This document shows positions 13,238 to 23,412 of a DNA stretch of 64,000 nt, in pieces (position 1 is the stretch's first letter; the number at the start of each line of letters is the position of its first letter). The notes under the pieces are model-generated. The model was not told the origin of the DNA. It did no database searches and saw only the letters and a list, made by a program, of their open reading frames with translations. The position numbers and the translations under genes are program-made. The DNA is from Chlorella sorokiniana (Eukaryota > Chlorophyta > Trebouxiophyceae > Chlorellales > Chlorellaceae). The DNA lies in the NCBI GenBank assembly GCA_025917655.1, contig CP084608.1:372001-436000 (forward strand). Reading direction: 5' to 3'.

Positions 13238-16200
13238 ACCACCACCACCACCACATGCACCCTCCAACCCCCGCCTCACGTGCAGAGGTCTCCAACACCC
13301 CCCCACACCCGCCTCACGTGCAGAGGTCTCCAACACCCCCCCCACGCGCCTCACGTGCAGAGGTCTCACCCCCCCCCGCGCCCCCCGCCTCACGTGCGCA
13401 GGTCCTGCTCCTTCTGCTTCATCCCCGGCTCCAGCTGGGCGCTGTACCCCTCCAGCTCCTCGACCGACGTGGTCAGGTCCTCCTCGTCTACCTGGTTGGA
13501 CTGCAGGCAGGCAGGGGGGAGAGCGGGGGAAGAATGAGGGGTAAGTGGCCCAGTCTCTGTCGTCGCCCAGGCTACAGTGCGGGGCTGACGGCAGGACCCG
13601 CACAGAAAGGGGAGGGGAGGGGTGCAGCGGTGCAGCGGGAAGCGGTGCAGCACAGCACCGTCCCTCGGAATCCCTGGATCCCGCTTCAACATCAATCTGG
13701 ACCCTTCTAATCTGGCCAACAGGTCCGCAACATCCCCTTGAGTACCCCCAACAGCCCAGCCCCTTACCCTTCCACCCCCCGCCCCCAAAAAAGCAAAAAA
13801 GAACAAACAAGAACACCCGCCCACCCTCAGGCGGTGGTACGTCTCTGCGTTCTGGCGCACAAGCATCTCGTATTGCGTCTGGGTGCGGGACAGGTCCTCG
13901 GCGTAGTCGGCAATCGCGTTCAGCTGCGCCCCCAGCTGCTCCCTGCGCGCGGTGGCGGCCTGCAGGAGGGTGCGACAGCGAGAGTCCGTTTGGGGCACAA
14001 AAGGGGCAGAAGTGCCAGGGGCAGCAGGGAGGTGGCCGGAGCCAGCCAAGTGATGCGGCAAGCAGTCCGCACTTCCTCAGGCAACGGCAGCAGCAGCAGG
14101 CGGTGCCCGGGTGGCAGCATCGACGCCCGCCTACTAGACCCCGCCGGCATGCCACCCGGACCCTGAGACGTCTCTGCGTGCCTGCCCCCTTCCCACCTGG
14201 CTCTCTCCGTCCAGAGCATCGATTTCCTGCTGCAGCTTGTCGCCCTGCTCCGTGCCATGTTCCACCTCCGATCGCAGGCGCTGCGCGGGCAGGCGAGCGT
14301 TGGGGTGCGGGAGAGTCGGCCGAGGGCCGCGTTCAGCGGCAGCAGCGAGCCCTGCTGGCACCCCAGGCACTCAGCGTGCCACAAAGAGTGCGGCGCGCCT
14401 CGCCCTGCCAGCCTGCCGGTGCTGGCAGACCAGAGCTTCATGAAGCTAACAGCAGAGGCGCACTGCTTCCGCTTATACTGTTGCAGCCCCTGCGCGCTTC
14501 AGCCTTCCCTGCCACCCTGGCCGGCAGCGCCGACTAAAAAGATAACCAGCACAGCGCAGAGCAGGGGCAGGCAACCCACGTGCGCCTGGTCCTTGAGCGT
14601 CTTGGTGTGGTTGAGCATCAGGCGGAGCTCTTTGGCCTCCTGCGCCTTCTCCGTCCGCAGCTTGCGCAGCGCCTCCAGCGCCTGAAGGAATGGGGGCGGT
14701 TGGGTTGGTGTGCCAGGTTGACACGCCGGACAACAGGCAGGGCAGCTGTGTGTCGGCTGTGTGACGCGCAGACACATGACGGCAGCAATCCGGAGGCCGC
14801 GGCAGCAGGGAGAAGCACTGGAGGGGGGCGCAGGCGGCAGGCCACGCAGAGCCCCGAGCGGCAATGGCTGCTGCTGAACCAAAACAACAGCGCAACCTGT
14901 TCACTTTTTCATAAAGGCACAACACTAAAACACGCACCTTTGTGTACTTCGTGGCCGCAAAGATGTCGTCGAACTTGCGCTTCAGCACCTGCAGCAGCAA
15001 TAGCAGGAGCGGCAGCAACTTCTCTCAGCAGCAGGGCAGGGCGGCTGGGTCTTGTGCTGTCAGCAGCAGGCGGGGCAGCTGGGTCTTGTGCTGTCAGCAG
15101 CAGGCGGGGTAGCTGGGTCTTGTGCTGTCAGCAGCAGGCGGGGCAGCTGGGTCCAGCGAGGCTGGCAACCAAGCGTGCCGCGCCGTGCAAGCGCCCAGCA
15201 CGGGCTGTCGGCGGGCATGCCGCAGAGCTGGGCCAAGCGGCGGCAGCAGAACACGGCGGCGATGGAGCCAGTTTCAAGGGGCACAGCTGACTGGCGGCAT
15301 GGGCGGCGTGGGCCCCAGCTTCACCTGGCCTTCCGCCAGCGGCCAGTTGGATTCCTCCTGGTGGACGAAGATGACGTTTTCCAACACCGCCTTGGACACA
15401 CCCATCAGCTGCGGCACCACCCTGCAACGCTTCCAAAGAAGGTGGGTGGGTGATTGAGTGGTGTGTGCGCGTGTGAGTGTGTGAGGGGGGACGCGCTGTA
15501 GGACATCACTGGCCGCGTGGGCAGCATCTGCCTACGCCCGCTGTTCGTGGCGCACAAACCCTGCCCACAGCATTTGCCCCAGGAGAGCGTCGAGGCCCCA
15601 GTGCGTGGGCCAACACGCAGACCGCCACCCGTTCCCATGCCCACGCGCCCACACAGAGAGGCAGCTGCCCTGCACTGGGGCAAGCGGCAGCGTCGGGCCT
15701 GCCCCGCCCCGCACCTGTCGATGTCGGCGCAGCGGTAGCTGAGCGCCTCCTTGACCCCGGTCTCCCGGTTGAGCGTCTGCAGCACGTTGTCCAGCGCCTT
15801 GAACTGCATGGTGCTCTTCTTCTGCGCGGTACAAGCCAGTACAAGTCGTTTCGGGGTGCATGAGGGAGGCTGGCGGGGATGGCGGCAGGAGGCCCCGCAC
15901 TGATGCTCCACCGATCCCCATTTAACTCTCCACTCTCAGCCCCGGAACCTCTTGAGTTCCCTGCGCGCCTGCGTGAGCTGGAAGGATCGGATGATGACCA
16001 CTGGCTGCTTTGACGAGGTCATGAAGCGCAGCTTGATCTGGGCCTTCACCTCGCTCTCCCCCGCCACCTGCCAAGGGCGGCACGCACAGCGGGGTGGCTG
16101 TCGGCGGCAACCCCGGCCGTCCATGGCAAACCTTGACAGCTAGCTGGCTGCATGCAATTGAAGCAAGCGGCCACCCAAACGGCTTGGGGGCCTTCGCCAG

Positions 16201-16829
16201 CGGCACTCGCCTTTGGATCGTGAATGAAGGACTGGCCGGAGCGAGTGTTGGGCGGCAGCTCGCCCGTGCAGGCCATTTTCAGGCACTCGATAACGGTCTA
16301 GCAGCCAGAAGAGGGGGGAGGCAGCGCGCTGGGCCAAGCTCACAAGCGCAGCTGCAGTGGTTCAGCTGTCTGCGGAACACCCGGCAAGCAAGCCGCAGCC
16401 CACCGTCTTCCCGGCGCCGTTGTGGCCCACGATGAGTGTCAGGGGCTTGTAGAACTCGATCACATTCTGATTGTCTGGGCTGAAGGACCGGATGCCTGCA
16501 GGCAGATGCAACCTCTGTTAATAGGGCCGCTCGTTGGTGGCGGCAGCGGCGGCACTGCCTGGGCCTGCAACGCGCCGCTGGCGGTCGTGCAGCATTGATG
16601 CGACATTGTAACATACGACAGTCAAGTAAAGGGCGTGCCAAAGTACAGAGTGAGGCTGTGCGTAGCGAGGTGGGCGATTACCTTTAATTAGCATCTGCAG
16701 GGGCAGTAGGGCGCGGCATGTCCGGTGATCACTTGGTATAACGCACCCTCCCTCCCGGCCCGACCCACGGCGCCGGTTCTTCGCACAAGCGTGTCCTCTT
16801 TTATTCACCTTGTCAATGTTGCACCCCAT
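3906..16829 (-). CDS. RAD50: DNA double-strand-break repair ATPase RAD50
   Basis: RAD50 is the SMC-like ATPase of the MRE11-RAD50-NBS1 complex, which tethers and signals DNA ends. About 40 exons are readable. The first are 16829-16809 (MGCNIDK), 16694-16682, 16495-16404, 16297-16211 and 16067-15969. The Walker A motif is GHNGAGKT (16430-16404). [11 protein letters not shown] lies at about 15350, as in all RAD50 proteins. Two long coiled-coil arms flank the zinc hook at about 10160-10030, whose metal ligands are CFTC (10093-10082). The C-terminal lobe has [10 protein letters not shown], then Walker [12 protein letters not shown] (about 4700), then VVITHDEQ (about 4180). The stop is at 3908-3906. 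The estimated length of about 1,300 residues matches the family. Three introns appear to use GC donors, after 16211, 15969 and 4382. All checked junctions keep phase without frameshifts, so the gene looks intact. It shares an upstream region with the divergent kelch gene. Confidence 0.95.
13205..13253. repeat. CA microsatellite running into a CAC tract in a RAD50 intron
   Basis: About 16 AC dinucleotides are followed by about six ACC triplets. They lie in the RAD50 intron between the exon ending at 13394 and the next exon at about 13050. On the RAD50 sense strand the tract is GT/GGT-rich. Confidence 0.9.
13273..13405. repeat. About 38-bp tandem repeat carrying copies of a 5' splice site
   Basis: The core GCCTCACGTGCAGAGGTCT starts at 13273, 13311 and 13348. 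A diverged fourth copy at 13387-13405 overlaps the RAD50 exon end. Read on the minus strand, that last copy is the exon end plus donor GACCTGCGCAC|GTGAGG, and the other three copies keep GCAC|GTGAGG. The array therefore looks like a tandem duplication of an exon/intron border. Confidence 0.85.
15026..15155. repeat. 34-bp minisatellite, about 3.8 copies, in a RAD50 intron
   Basis: Units begin CAGCAGCAGG and end CTTGTGCTGT at 15026-15060, 15061-15094 and 15095-15128, with a partial copy to 15155. Units two and three differ at one base and the first is more diverged. There are no spacers, so this is a tandem repeat and not a CRISPR array. It lies between the RAD50 exon ending ATKYTK (about 14945) and the QEESNWPL exon. 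Confidence 0.9.
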
Positions 16830-17752
16830 TTCGGCGATCTCTGAGCCACCTGCAAACCTTATAAATGTTTCTTATGGCCTGGGGGCCAACAGGAGGCCAG
16901 GGCCCCCGTAAGGTTGCGCTGTCTGCACGCAGTCTGCAACTGCTCTTCAATGTGATCCTAACGACACACAGAGTCACCGAGAACAAACGGGAGTGATGCT
17001 CGCTCAATTCATCGTTGGATTCCTCCAAAAATGTGAGCGTGCTGCGTTCAACCCAGCGCACGCTGAGTCCTGCTGCGGCAGCACACGCTGGATGATGTTG
17101 GACAGGTGCCCTTCCCTGTTACGGATCCCTGCTGAAGTAGTCCCGGATCGGTCATGGCAAAACCATAGGCGCATGCTGCCGGGAGGCACTGCGGACGGTG
17201 ACGGTCGTGCCCTGCTAACCCTCCATCGTCCTCCCCGGCGGCGGCGGACCTCGCAGTGCGAACCCCGTCTACTCAAACCGCTCCGTCCGAGCACGAAAGC
17301 TGCGATGGAGGATGCGTGGGCAGCAGAAATCATGAACACTGCAGGCCAGGGGCAGGCCAGCGGGCAGCTGCATGATGCAGGCCAGGGGCATGCCAGCCCC
17401 AGCCCGGCTTTCAGGCTTTGAAGCCACCCAACACCGCAGGAGCTCCTGCCTTTCAACCAGGGACTGTGTGCAGGTAGAACTATCAAGCAAGTTGCAGTCA
17501 AAACATTCAGACGAAGTGGAAGCGCTGTCTGACAGTGGCTGCTGCTGCTGCTGCTGCCGCTGCCACTGCCAGTTCCACCAACGCCGCTGAGCGCGCTGCC
17601 TTGGGTGGCGCATGCTTGAAGGTGCGCAATGTGCGCCATGGGACATTGTTGTAGTTATCCCGCGGCGCATAGCGAGACAGAAGGAGCAGGCGTGCCCCAC
17701 AACGCGCGTTCCGCGTTTTCATTGACCTCTGCGCAAGTTAGAAGCTGGTCTG
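16830..17752. promoter_or_regulatory. Shared upstream region of RAD50 and the kelch gene
   Basis: These 923 bases separate two divergently transcribed genes and must hold both promoters and 5' untranslated regions. An imperfect direct repeat, GCAGGCCAGGGGCA(G/T)GCCAGC, occurs near 17341 and 17377. A CTG run lies at about 17540. No TATA-like element or open frame with protein features is convincing. Confidence 0.45.
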
Positions 17753-19902
17753 ATGGGGCTTCAAACGTCGCTCTTGTGCGCCTTGGTGCTCGTCGCTGGT
17801 TATCAGGTGGGTACAAATGGCCCGGCAACCCCCAAACGGGTCTCAGTCAGGTGGCATCCTGCCAGCTGAGCCAGCTGCGCACCAGTGCTAGCGATTGAGC
17901 ACCAAGACTGGCGACTAGATGACGAGCGCTCTGATGCCAGGCTGCGAAAGAGCCCGGCAACCCCGCTTCGTCGCCGCCGTGACTGTGGCGGCGGTGGACC
18001 GAGCCAACGGCTTGCTGTGTCTTGCTTCCCTCCTCTGCGACCAGCCCACCACCTGCTCAATCATCAGTCACGCAAGCTGCCCATGCACCTCCATTGGCAA
18101 TCGTCCATGCGCGAGCCTGCCCACGTGTCGCCTCGGTGCAGGCGGCGGCTGCTGGCACGTGGGAGGACCTCCCTGAGATGCCTGCTGAGCTGGGCGAGGT
18201 GACGGCGGGCCTGCTTACTAGCGAGGACGGCGACACCGTGCTGGTGGTGATAGGGGAGGGTGAGCGGGGCGGGCAGGGCGTGGTGGGCGGTGAATGGGCG
18301 GCGGGCGACGGCAGCTGACAGCTTGCGCCCAGCGGGCGAGCCAGGGAGGAGGTGCCAGCAGTGCGCGGCGCGCGACGGGGCCGCCGTGCCGCTTGCCCCA
18401 AGCCCCACCGCCTTTCACAACCACAAACCCACATGTACTGCACACCCTCTTCCTCACAACCCCGGCCAATTCGCCCACTAAACCGTGCAGGCGACCCAGG
18501 CACTTACCTCTACAACACGCGCACCCAGGAGTGGAGCGCCGGAGCGGAGCGCGAGTTCCAGGGCAACCACATCGGCGGCGAGGTCATCAACAACGACCTC
18601 TACCTGTTTGGCGGCCTGCGCCAGGGCGGCGACGCCGTGCAGATTTACAGCCTGGCGGCCGACGAGTGGCGGGCGGGGGCGGCGCTGCCGCACGAGGTCG
18701 GCTCCGCCGCCACCGCGCTCATCAACGGCACAGTCTACCTGTGCGGCGGCATCCTGCAGGAAACAGGTGGGCGGCGGGGGTGACCGGTGGGTGTGGTGTG
18801 TGTGAGGAGGAGTGGTGTGGTGTAGGGTGGGGGCTGGGGGTGGGGGTGGGTGGGGTGTGTACGGGCGGCAGGGGCAGCAGGGCACGACGCGGATACGGGC
18901 GGCTGAGTATGCTGTGGAACATGCTGAATGCGAGGAGCGTAGGACCACAAACGCGGCCGCAGTGGGCGGCTGTGCAGCTGAGCCGCTCTGCGCACCCCGC
19001 CTGAGTGGAGGTGTCACTGCTGGCTTTCCAGCCTGCTGCCGCCCATCCCGCCGTGCCGCCGCCGCTTGTCCAGCGCAGCGCTGCTAACGACGGCGTGGTT
19101 GCTCCCTTTCTTATTCTCTGCCCTGCTGTGCAGACGACACCACCGACAGGTGCATCAAGTATGACGTGGCGGCGGACGCCTGGAGCGATGACGTGGCGGC
19201 GATGCCGGAAGGCGTCAACCACGCGGCCTCCGCCACCGACGGCACGCTGCTGTTCGTGGCGGGCGGGCGCAAGGGCCCCAACCGCGTGGGCCCGGGCTAC
19301 GACTTCTTCCAGGTTTACGACCCCGCCACGAACGCCTGGGAGCTGGGCCCGCCGCTGCCCGAGGCTCGCGGCGGCATGGGCAAGGCGGTGTTCTGGGGCG
19401 GCGAGCTGTATGTGATCGGGGGAGAGAGCGACCAGAATGGGCCCGATGACGAGACCGGCCTCACCTCCTCCAACGTGTATGATAGGGTGGATGTGTTCAA
19501 CCTGACCTCCATGGAGTGGCGCCTGGTGAGGCTCGGGTCTTTCAGCGCCGGGAGAGGGGGTTGGAGAACCCTAAGGGAGCGGGCACCCTGCTGCTGGTCT
19601 GCCAAGCCGCAGCTGGTAGGCAGCCTTTTTGCTTGGCAGAGCGTTGGGAGGGCCAGCACGCGGGAAGGATGCCAGCTGCCGCACCGGTGGCAGCCATGGT
19701 CTGGCGCTATCAAGTGGTCCACGGCCTGACCCACAGCTGCTGCCCGCGGATCCCTCTGGCCGCCGCAGGACACCCCCATGCCGCTGCCGCGCCACGGCAT
19801 CTTCCCAGTGGTGGGCGCTGAGGGCAGCGTGTTTGTGGCGGCGGGGGCGTGCGCCGCGGCAACTCGCAGTCCACGGCAAACACGGTCTTTCGCCCTGAGT
19901 GA
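17753..19902 (+). CDS. Secreted kelch-repeat beta-propeller protein
   Basis: Five exons with consistent phases are 17753-17806, 18142-18259, 18491-18766, 19134-19525 and 19768-19902. The first exon alone encodes a signal peptide (MGLQTSLLCALVLVAGYQ), so the protein enters the secretory pathway. The rest is kelch blades with the usual hydrophobic-Gly-Gly cores and spaced Tyr/Trp: NDLYLFGGLRQ, NGTVYLCGGILQ, DGTLLFVAGGRK, GELYVIGGE and GSVFVAAG, each followed by a W (TWED, EWRAG, AWSDD, AWELG, EWRL). Binding to glycans or wall components is possible for secreted kelch proteins, but no catalytic residue shows this. One G is apparently missing at about 19838-19846. With it the end reads GGVRRGNSQSTANTVFRPE and stops at 19902. 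As written the frame runs to 19969. Confidence 0.85.
18825..18855 (+). other. G-run cluster with G-quadruplex potential in a kelch intron
   Basis: Six G-runs of three to five bases are separated by one or two bases on the transcribed-RNA sense of the third kelch intron. The spacing satisfies the common G-quadruplex pattern. Function is unknown. Confidence 0.5.
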
Positions 19903-20756
19903 GCCACACAGGGGCGGGGTGGGGTTCAACATGGGACCCCTCACATCATACCGAGCAGCCCTTCACTAAATCCGCCAGCGACCACTAGGCGGTTGTTCCT
20001 TGTGCCACCTACTGTCAGTGCACTTGCACCTTTCATTTCAGCTCTGTGGCTGCCCTATGCGCTGCTGCGAGCTCCTCAGCTGCCCTGTCCTGGTCTCGTG
20101 GCGCATTGGCCACGTGTGCACATGCGATGCTCCTGATACTAGATTCCCTTGCGAGCGCCGGCGCTATCGCTGGTTCCCCCGCTCGTCACCCCTTTGATTC
20201 TCTGCTGATACCTCCCTTTATGCGCACGAATATATCTGACGTGAAGATGACAAGTAATAACGTTGTCCCTTCCTGCAGCGCTCATCAGGGTGCTGAGGGA
20301 CTGGACGGTGCGGCGTCGGGTTCAACCCACACACCCACTGCCGTGCCGGAGGGTGCAGCAACCGCAGCAGAGTCTCTTCAGCTGCTTCAACTAGCCATAA
20401 CAGCTTGCACAGTGCTGACATTGGCTGTGCTCTGAAGCATGTCACCCAGAGGGGGCGCCAGTCACGCTACCCCTGCTTTGCCCGCTCCGCGGCAGGAAGA
20501 CCACACCTCTTGCTGCGGCAAGCACTGTACCTGAAGATCGATCTGCACATAGTGAAACTTGCTGTGATTCATTGCTTGTATATGCTGGCGTTACACGCTC
20601 CAGAGTCATTCGCGTGCTCAGCCCAGGAACGTCTGGTTTGCAGCCCGCTTCTGAAGTGACGACAAGGAACACGCCCGGCAGCGCGCTGCAGACGGAAGGA
20701 GCATCCCTTCCAGCCCTTGGATCCTTGCCGCCCGGCTCGACGCTCCCCGCAACAGC
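19903..20756. other. Kelch 3' region and CENH3 upstream region; no gene seen
   Basis: This stretch is less GC-rich than the flanking exons, which fits untranslated or promoter DNA. It contains no open frame with recognisable protein features. It probably holds the kelch 3' untranslated region and the CENH3 promoter. Confidence 0.4.
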
Positions 20757-21827
20757 ATGGCCCGTGTGAAGAGCCAGGCACGCAAGCGCCCGGGTCATCA
20801 AGTCACGGGCGTCGTCACGGCGGCTCGCCAGCCGGCCTTCAAGCAGCCCGTCGCTGCCGCCACCCCAAAGCGCGGCAGGCGCTTGGTTGGCCCCATCCTC
20901 AACCGCGATGTGCAAGCCGCGCAGCGCCGCCATCGCGTGCGACCCGGCGTGCGAGCTCTCCAGTGAGCAATGCTGCGAGCAAGCAGATGGGGGCAAGCTG
21001 CTTGCTGCATGTGGAGCATGGCGCCTCTCCCGCCGCGTTGCATTCTGTAGGCCGTCATGCGCAGCCTGCGCCTCCCTGCGTGGCCACCCTGCAGGGAGAT
21101 TCGGCAGTACCAGCGCGGCACCGGCGCGGATGCCACCAAGCAGCTGATTCCACGGGCGCCCTTCTGGCGGCTCTGCCGAGAGCTCCTGGGATCCCTGCGG
21201 GAGGACTTCCGCTGGAGCGTACTGGTGAGCCTTCTAGACTGGTGTAACAACTTGGACCAAACCATCATCCAAGGCGGGGCCATTCGGCGGTCCTGCCCTC
21301 AGCGTGGGCAGGCAGCTGCCTAGAGCCGGCAGCCACGGCAATTAGCACCTCTGCTGCAGCACTGGCAGCCAAGAAGGGGGGCCCGGAAGCGCAGCATCGA
21401 CGCGGCGCTCAAGCCAACCAGAGGACTGCCCCAGGGCCCTCCACCGACGCAGCTGCGCCACCTGCTCCCCTTGCCCACCGTTTGCCGCAGGGGGTGACGG
21501 CGTTGCAGGAAGCGGCCGAGGCCTACCTGGTGGGCCTGTTTGAGGATGCGCAGGTGCGTTGTTGGGCAGGGGCGCCTCCTCGGTCGCAATGTGCTGCATC
21601 TTCTGGCTCGCATCCGCCCCGCCCTCAGCATGCACTGCGCACCCCGAGGACGGCGCTGCCGCCATGTGCTCTTTCCTGATCATGCTGCCCGCCTTCTCCT
21701 CTCCTTGCACCCTGCTCCACCGCAGCTGTGTTCCATCCACGCCAAGCGGGTCACCATTTTTGTCAAGGACATGCAGCTGGCGCGGCGACTGAGGGGAGAT
21801 CATCACCACGACTACATTGCCGGCTAA
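20757..21827 (+). CDS. CENH3: Centromeric histone H3 variant (CENH3/CENP-A)
   Basis: CENH3 replaces H3 in centromeric nucleosomes and specifies the kinetochore. Four exons with consistent phases (20757-20962, 21095-21224, 21491-21553, 21726-21827) give 166 residues. The N-tail (MARVKSQARKRPGHQ...) is basic and lacks the canonical ARTKQTARKS tail. The histone fold is clear: EIRQYQ (alphaN), APFWRLCRELL (alpha1), EDFRWS (loop 1), ALQEAAEAYLVGLFEDA (alpha2) and CSIHAKRVTIFVKDMQLARR (alpha2-loop2-alpha3). The Trp in DFRW stands where canonical H3 has Phe, a CENP-A hallmark. About five extra residues (within GTGADATKQLIP) lie between alphaN and alpha1, whereas loop 1 has the same length as in H3. 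The introns also argue against a replication-dependent H3. The tail DHHHDYIAG is unusual. No frameshift is needed. Confidence 0.88.
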
Positions 21828-22909
21828 GCCGCTGCGCACTTCGCTCTCCACAGAAACAAACAAAAGCTTGATGCAGTCAACAGTGTGGCGTTGCAGGCCC
21901 CCGAGCTCCGCTGCCTGTCCCGCTCAGCATGCACTTACTCCGTGATGCTTTTTGGGTGTATCATTAGCCAATGACAGCAAGCAACCTTCCGCTGTCTTCA
22001 TTTTGCATGACCACCCTGCTTTCATTCGCCTTTTCAGGTGTGAGGTTGTATCCGTCACGCTCACCCCCTGACACCTTGCATTCCCGCTGCTGCTGCATCT
22101 TTTTCCCGCACTGGCACGCACAACGGCATTCAAGTATGCACCCTTTGTAAATTAGCTGCAACCTCCAGCCTCACACAACGTTTCTGCGTTGGCATGAGCT
22201 GTATTACAGTGGTTGCAGGTTCGCAGGGACAGTTGATCAGAGGCAGGCTGGCCTGGCAAGTTTGGGATGTGGGTCATTGCAGTGGTACGAAAAGCCCAGG
22301 GCTTGCAGAGAGCGCAGTAGTGGAGCAGGCAAAACATTGGCAGGCAGATGCAACAAGGAGGGGCCCCTCACAGAGGAGGAGGGCTGAGAACAGGGCGGGC
22401 ATGGGGGCGCAGCAAGGGCAGAGGCTGGTCATGGCAAGTGTGGAACATGAGAGGATGGAGAATCAAATCTGCCTGGAACTGTGCGGCAGGATGCACATTG
22501 ATTGGTAGGTCATCGATTATGAGGGGACTTGGTTGACGGTCGACGTCGAAAGGTTGGGTGGGCTGGGACACCCAGCCGCACCGCGCACGAGGGCATGTGG
22601 GCTCGCGAGTTGCGCCATATATTGTTGCCTGCAGGCGGCAGTATTGACTTGCATTAGCGTCAAAGAATGCATGGCAAGCAGTGTTGGGGGAACCAACGGA
22701 CCAGCAGCAAGCCAACCAGCCAGCCGCCAGCAGCGGCGCCGACCGCCAGCAACCGTGCTGCCCGCAGCCGCAAGGGCTCATAGCCACCATTTTCTTTGTG
22801 TGATCGCCGACGATACATCTTGCAATTGCGCTGCGGCCCAACAGGGCTGCAGTTCCACAGAATTGCGCACCCAGAATCGCAAGCCAGCCTGTCCCAAGGC
22901 CTCACCTGT
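21828..22909. other. CENH3 3' region; no gene seen
   Basis: These bases hold the CENH3 3' untranslated region and further sequence without a convincing open frame on either strand. The TGTAA at 22146 is the best candidate for the CENH3 poly(A) signal. Confidence 0.4.
22146..22150 (+). terminator. Putative TGTAA poly(A) signal of CENH3
   Basis: TGTAA lies 318 bases after the CENH3 stop codon on the sense strand. It could be chance. Confidence 0.35.
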
Positions 22910-23037
22910 TCACTGCTCGGTCTCCTGCTGGTCGTTAGTCGCCATGTTGTAGACAACCTCAGCGACAGCCACAAAGACAGCGGCGGCGGCGGCGTACATG
23001 TTGAAGCTTGCGGCGGCGGGCGTGGAGGGCGTAATAG
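22910..23037 (-). CDS. Possible last exon of a small membrane protein, unrecognised
   Basis: A minus-strand frame reads TPSTPAAASFNMYAAAAAVF and continues through VAVAEVVYNMATNDQQETEQ to a TGA at 22912-22910. It would be a single hydrophobic helix followed by a short acidic, Gln-rich tail, the shape of a small tail-anchored or organelle membrane subunit. No upstream exon was found with certainty; a possible acceptor CCAG lies near 23060. It could instead be non-coding sequence downstream of FANCM. Confidence 0.25.
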
Positions 23038-23412
23038 GGAGCTTTAAACGGCTTTCTGGCACTCGCACAAATTAATTGGGCCCAGTCACAGGCTTCTGCG
23101 GCTAAAGAGGAGCCCGATGCAGCTGCCAGCTGGGCCCTGCCAGCCAGATGGCCGATGATTCTGACGTCAGAAAAAGAAACGGGGCCACCTCCACTGGAAG
23201 GCGTGGTATGGGGATGCTAAGAAACAAGCAACAAGCAGACCCTGCCCAGCAGCTGGCCGCCGCTGCATGCTCGCCGCCGCTACGGTACGGGAGACCGACA
23301 GTCCATGACAACATCGCTATTGTGCTGTTGTTCGCAAGTGAGGTGATTCAGTTGATTGTTCGGGTGCAAGGGAAGCAATGATAGCAGTCTGCTGTGCCAG
23401 GCGTTCGCTCCA

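Noticed and set aside
15026-15155. CRISPR-like direct repeats
   Set aside because: Units are contiguous with no unique spacers and the region is a eukaryotic intron. It is an ordinary minisatellite.
17004-17639. Minus-strand open frame of 211 codons upstream of RAD50
   Set aside because: It has a Ser run and no recognisable domain. It lies in the presumed shared promoter region, and no exon joins it to RAD50.
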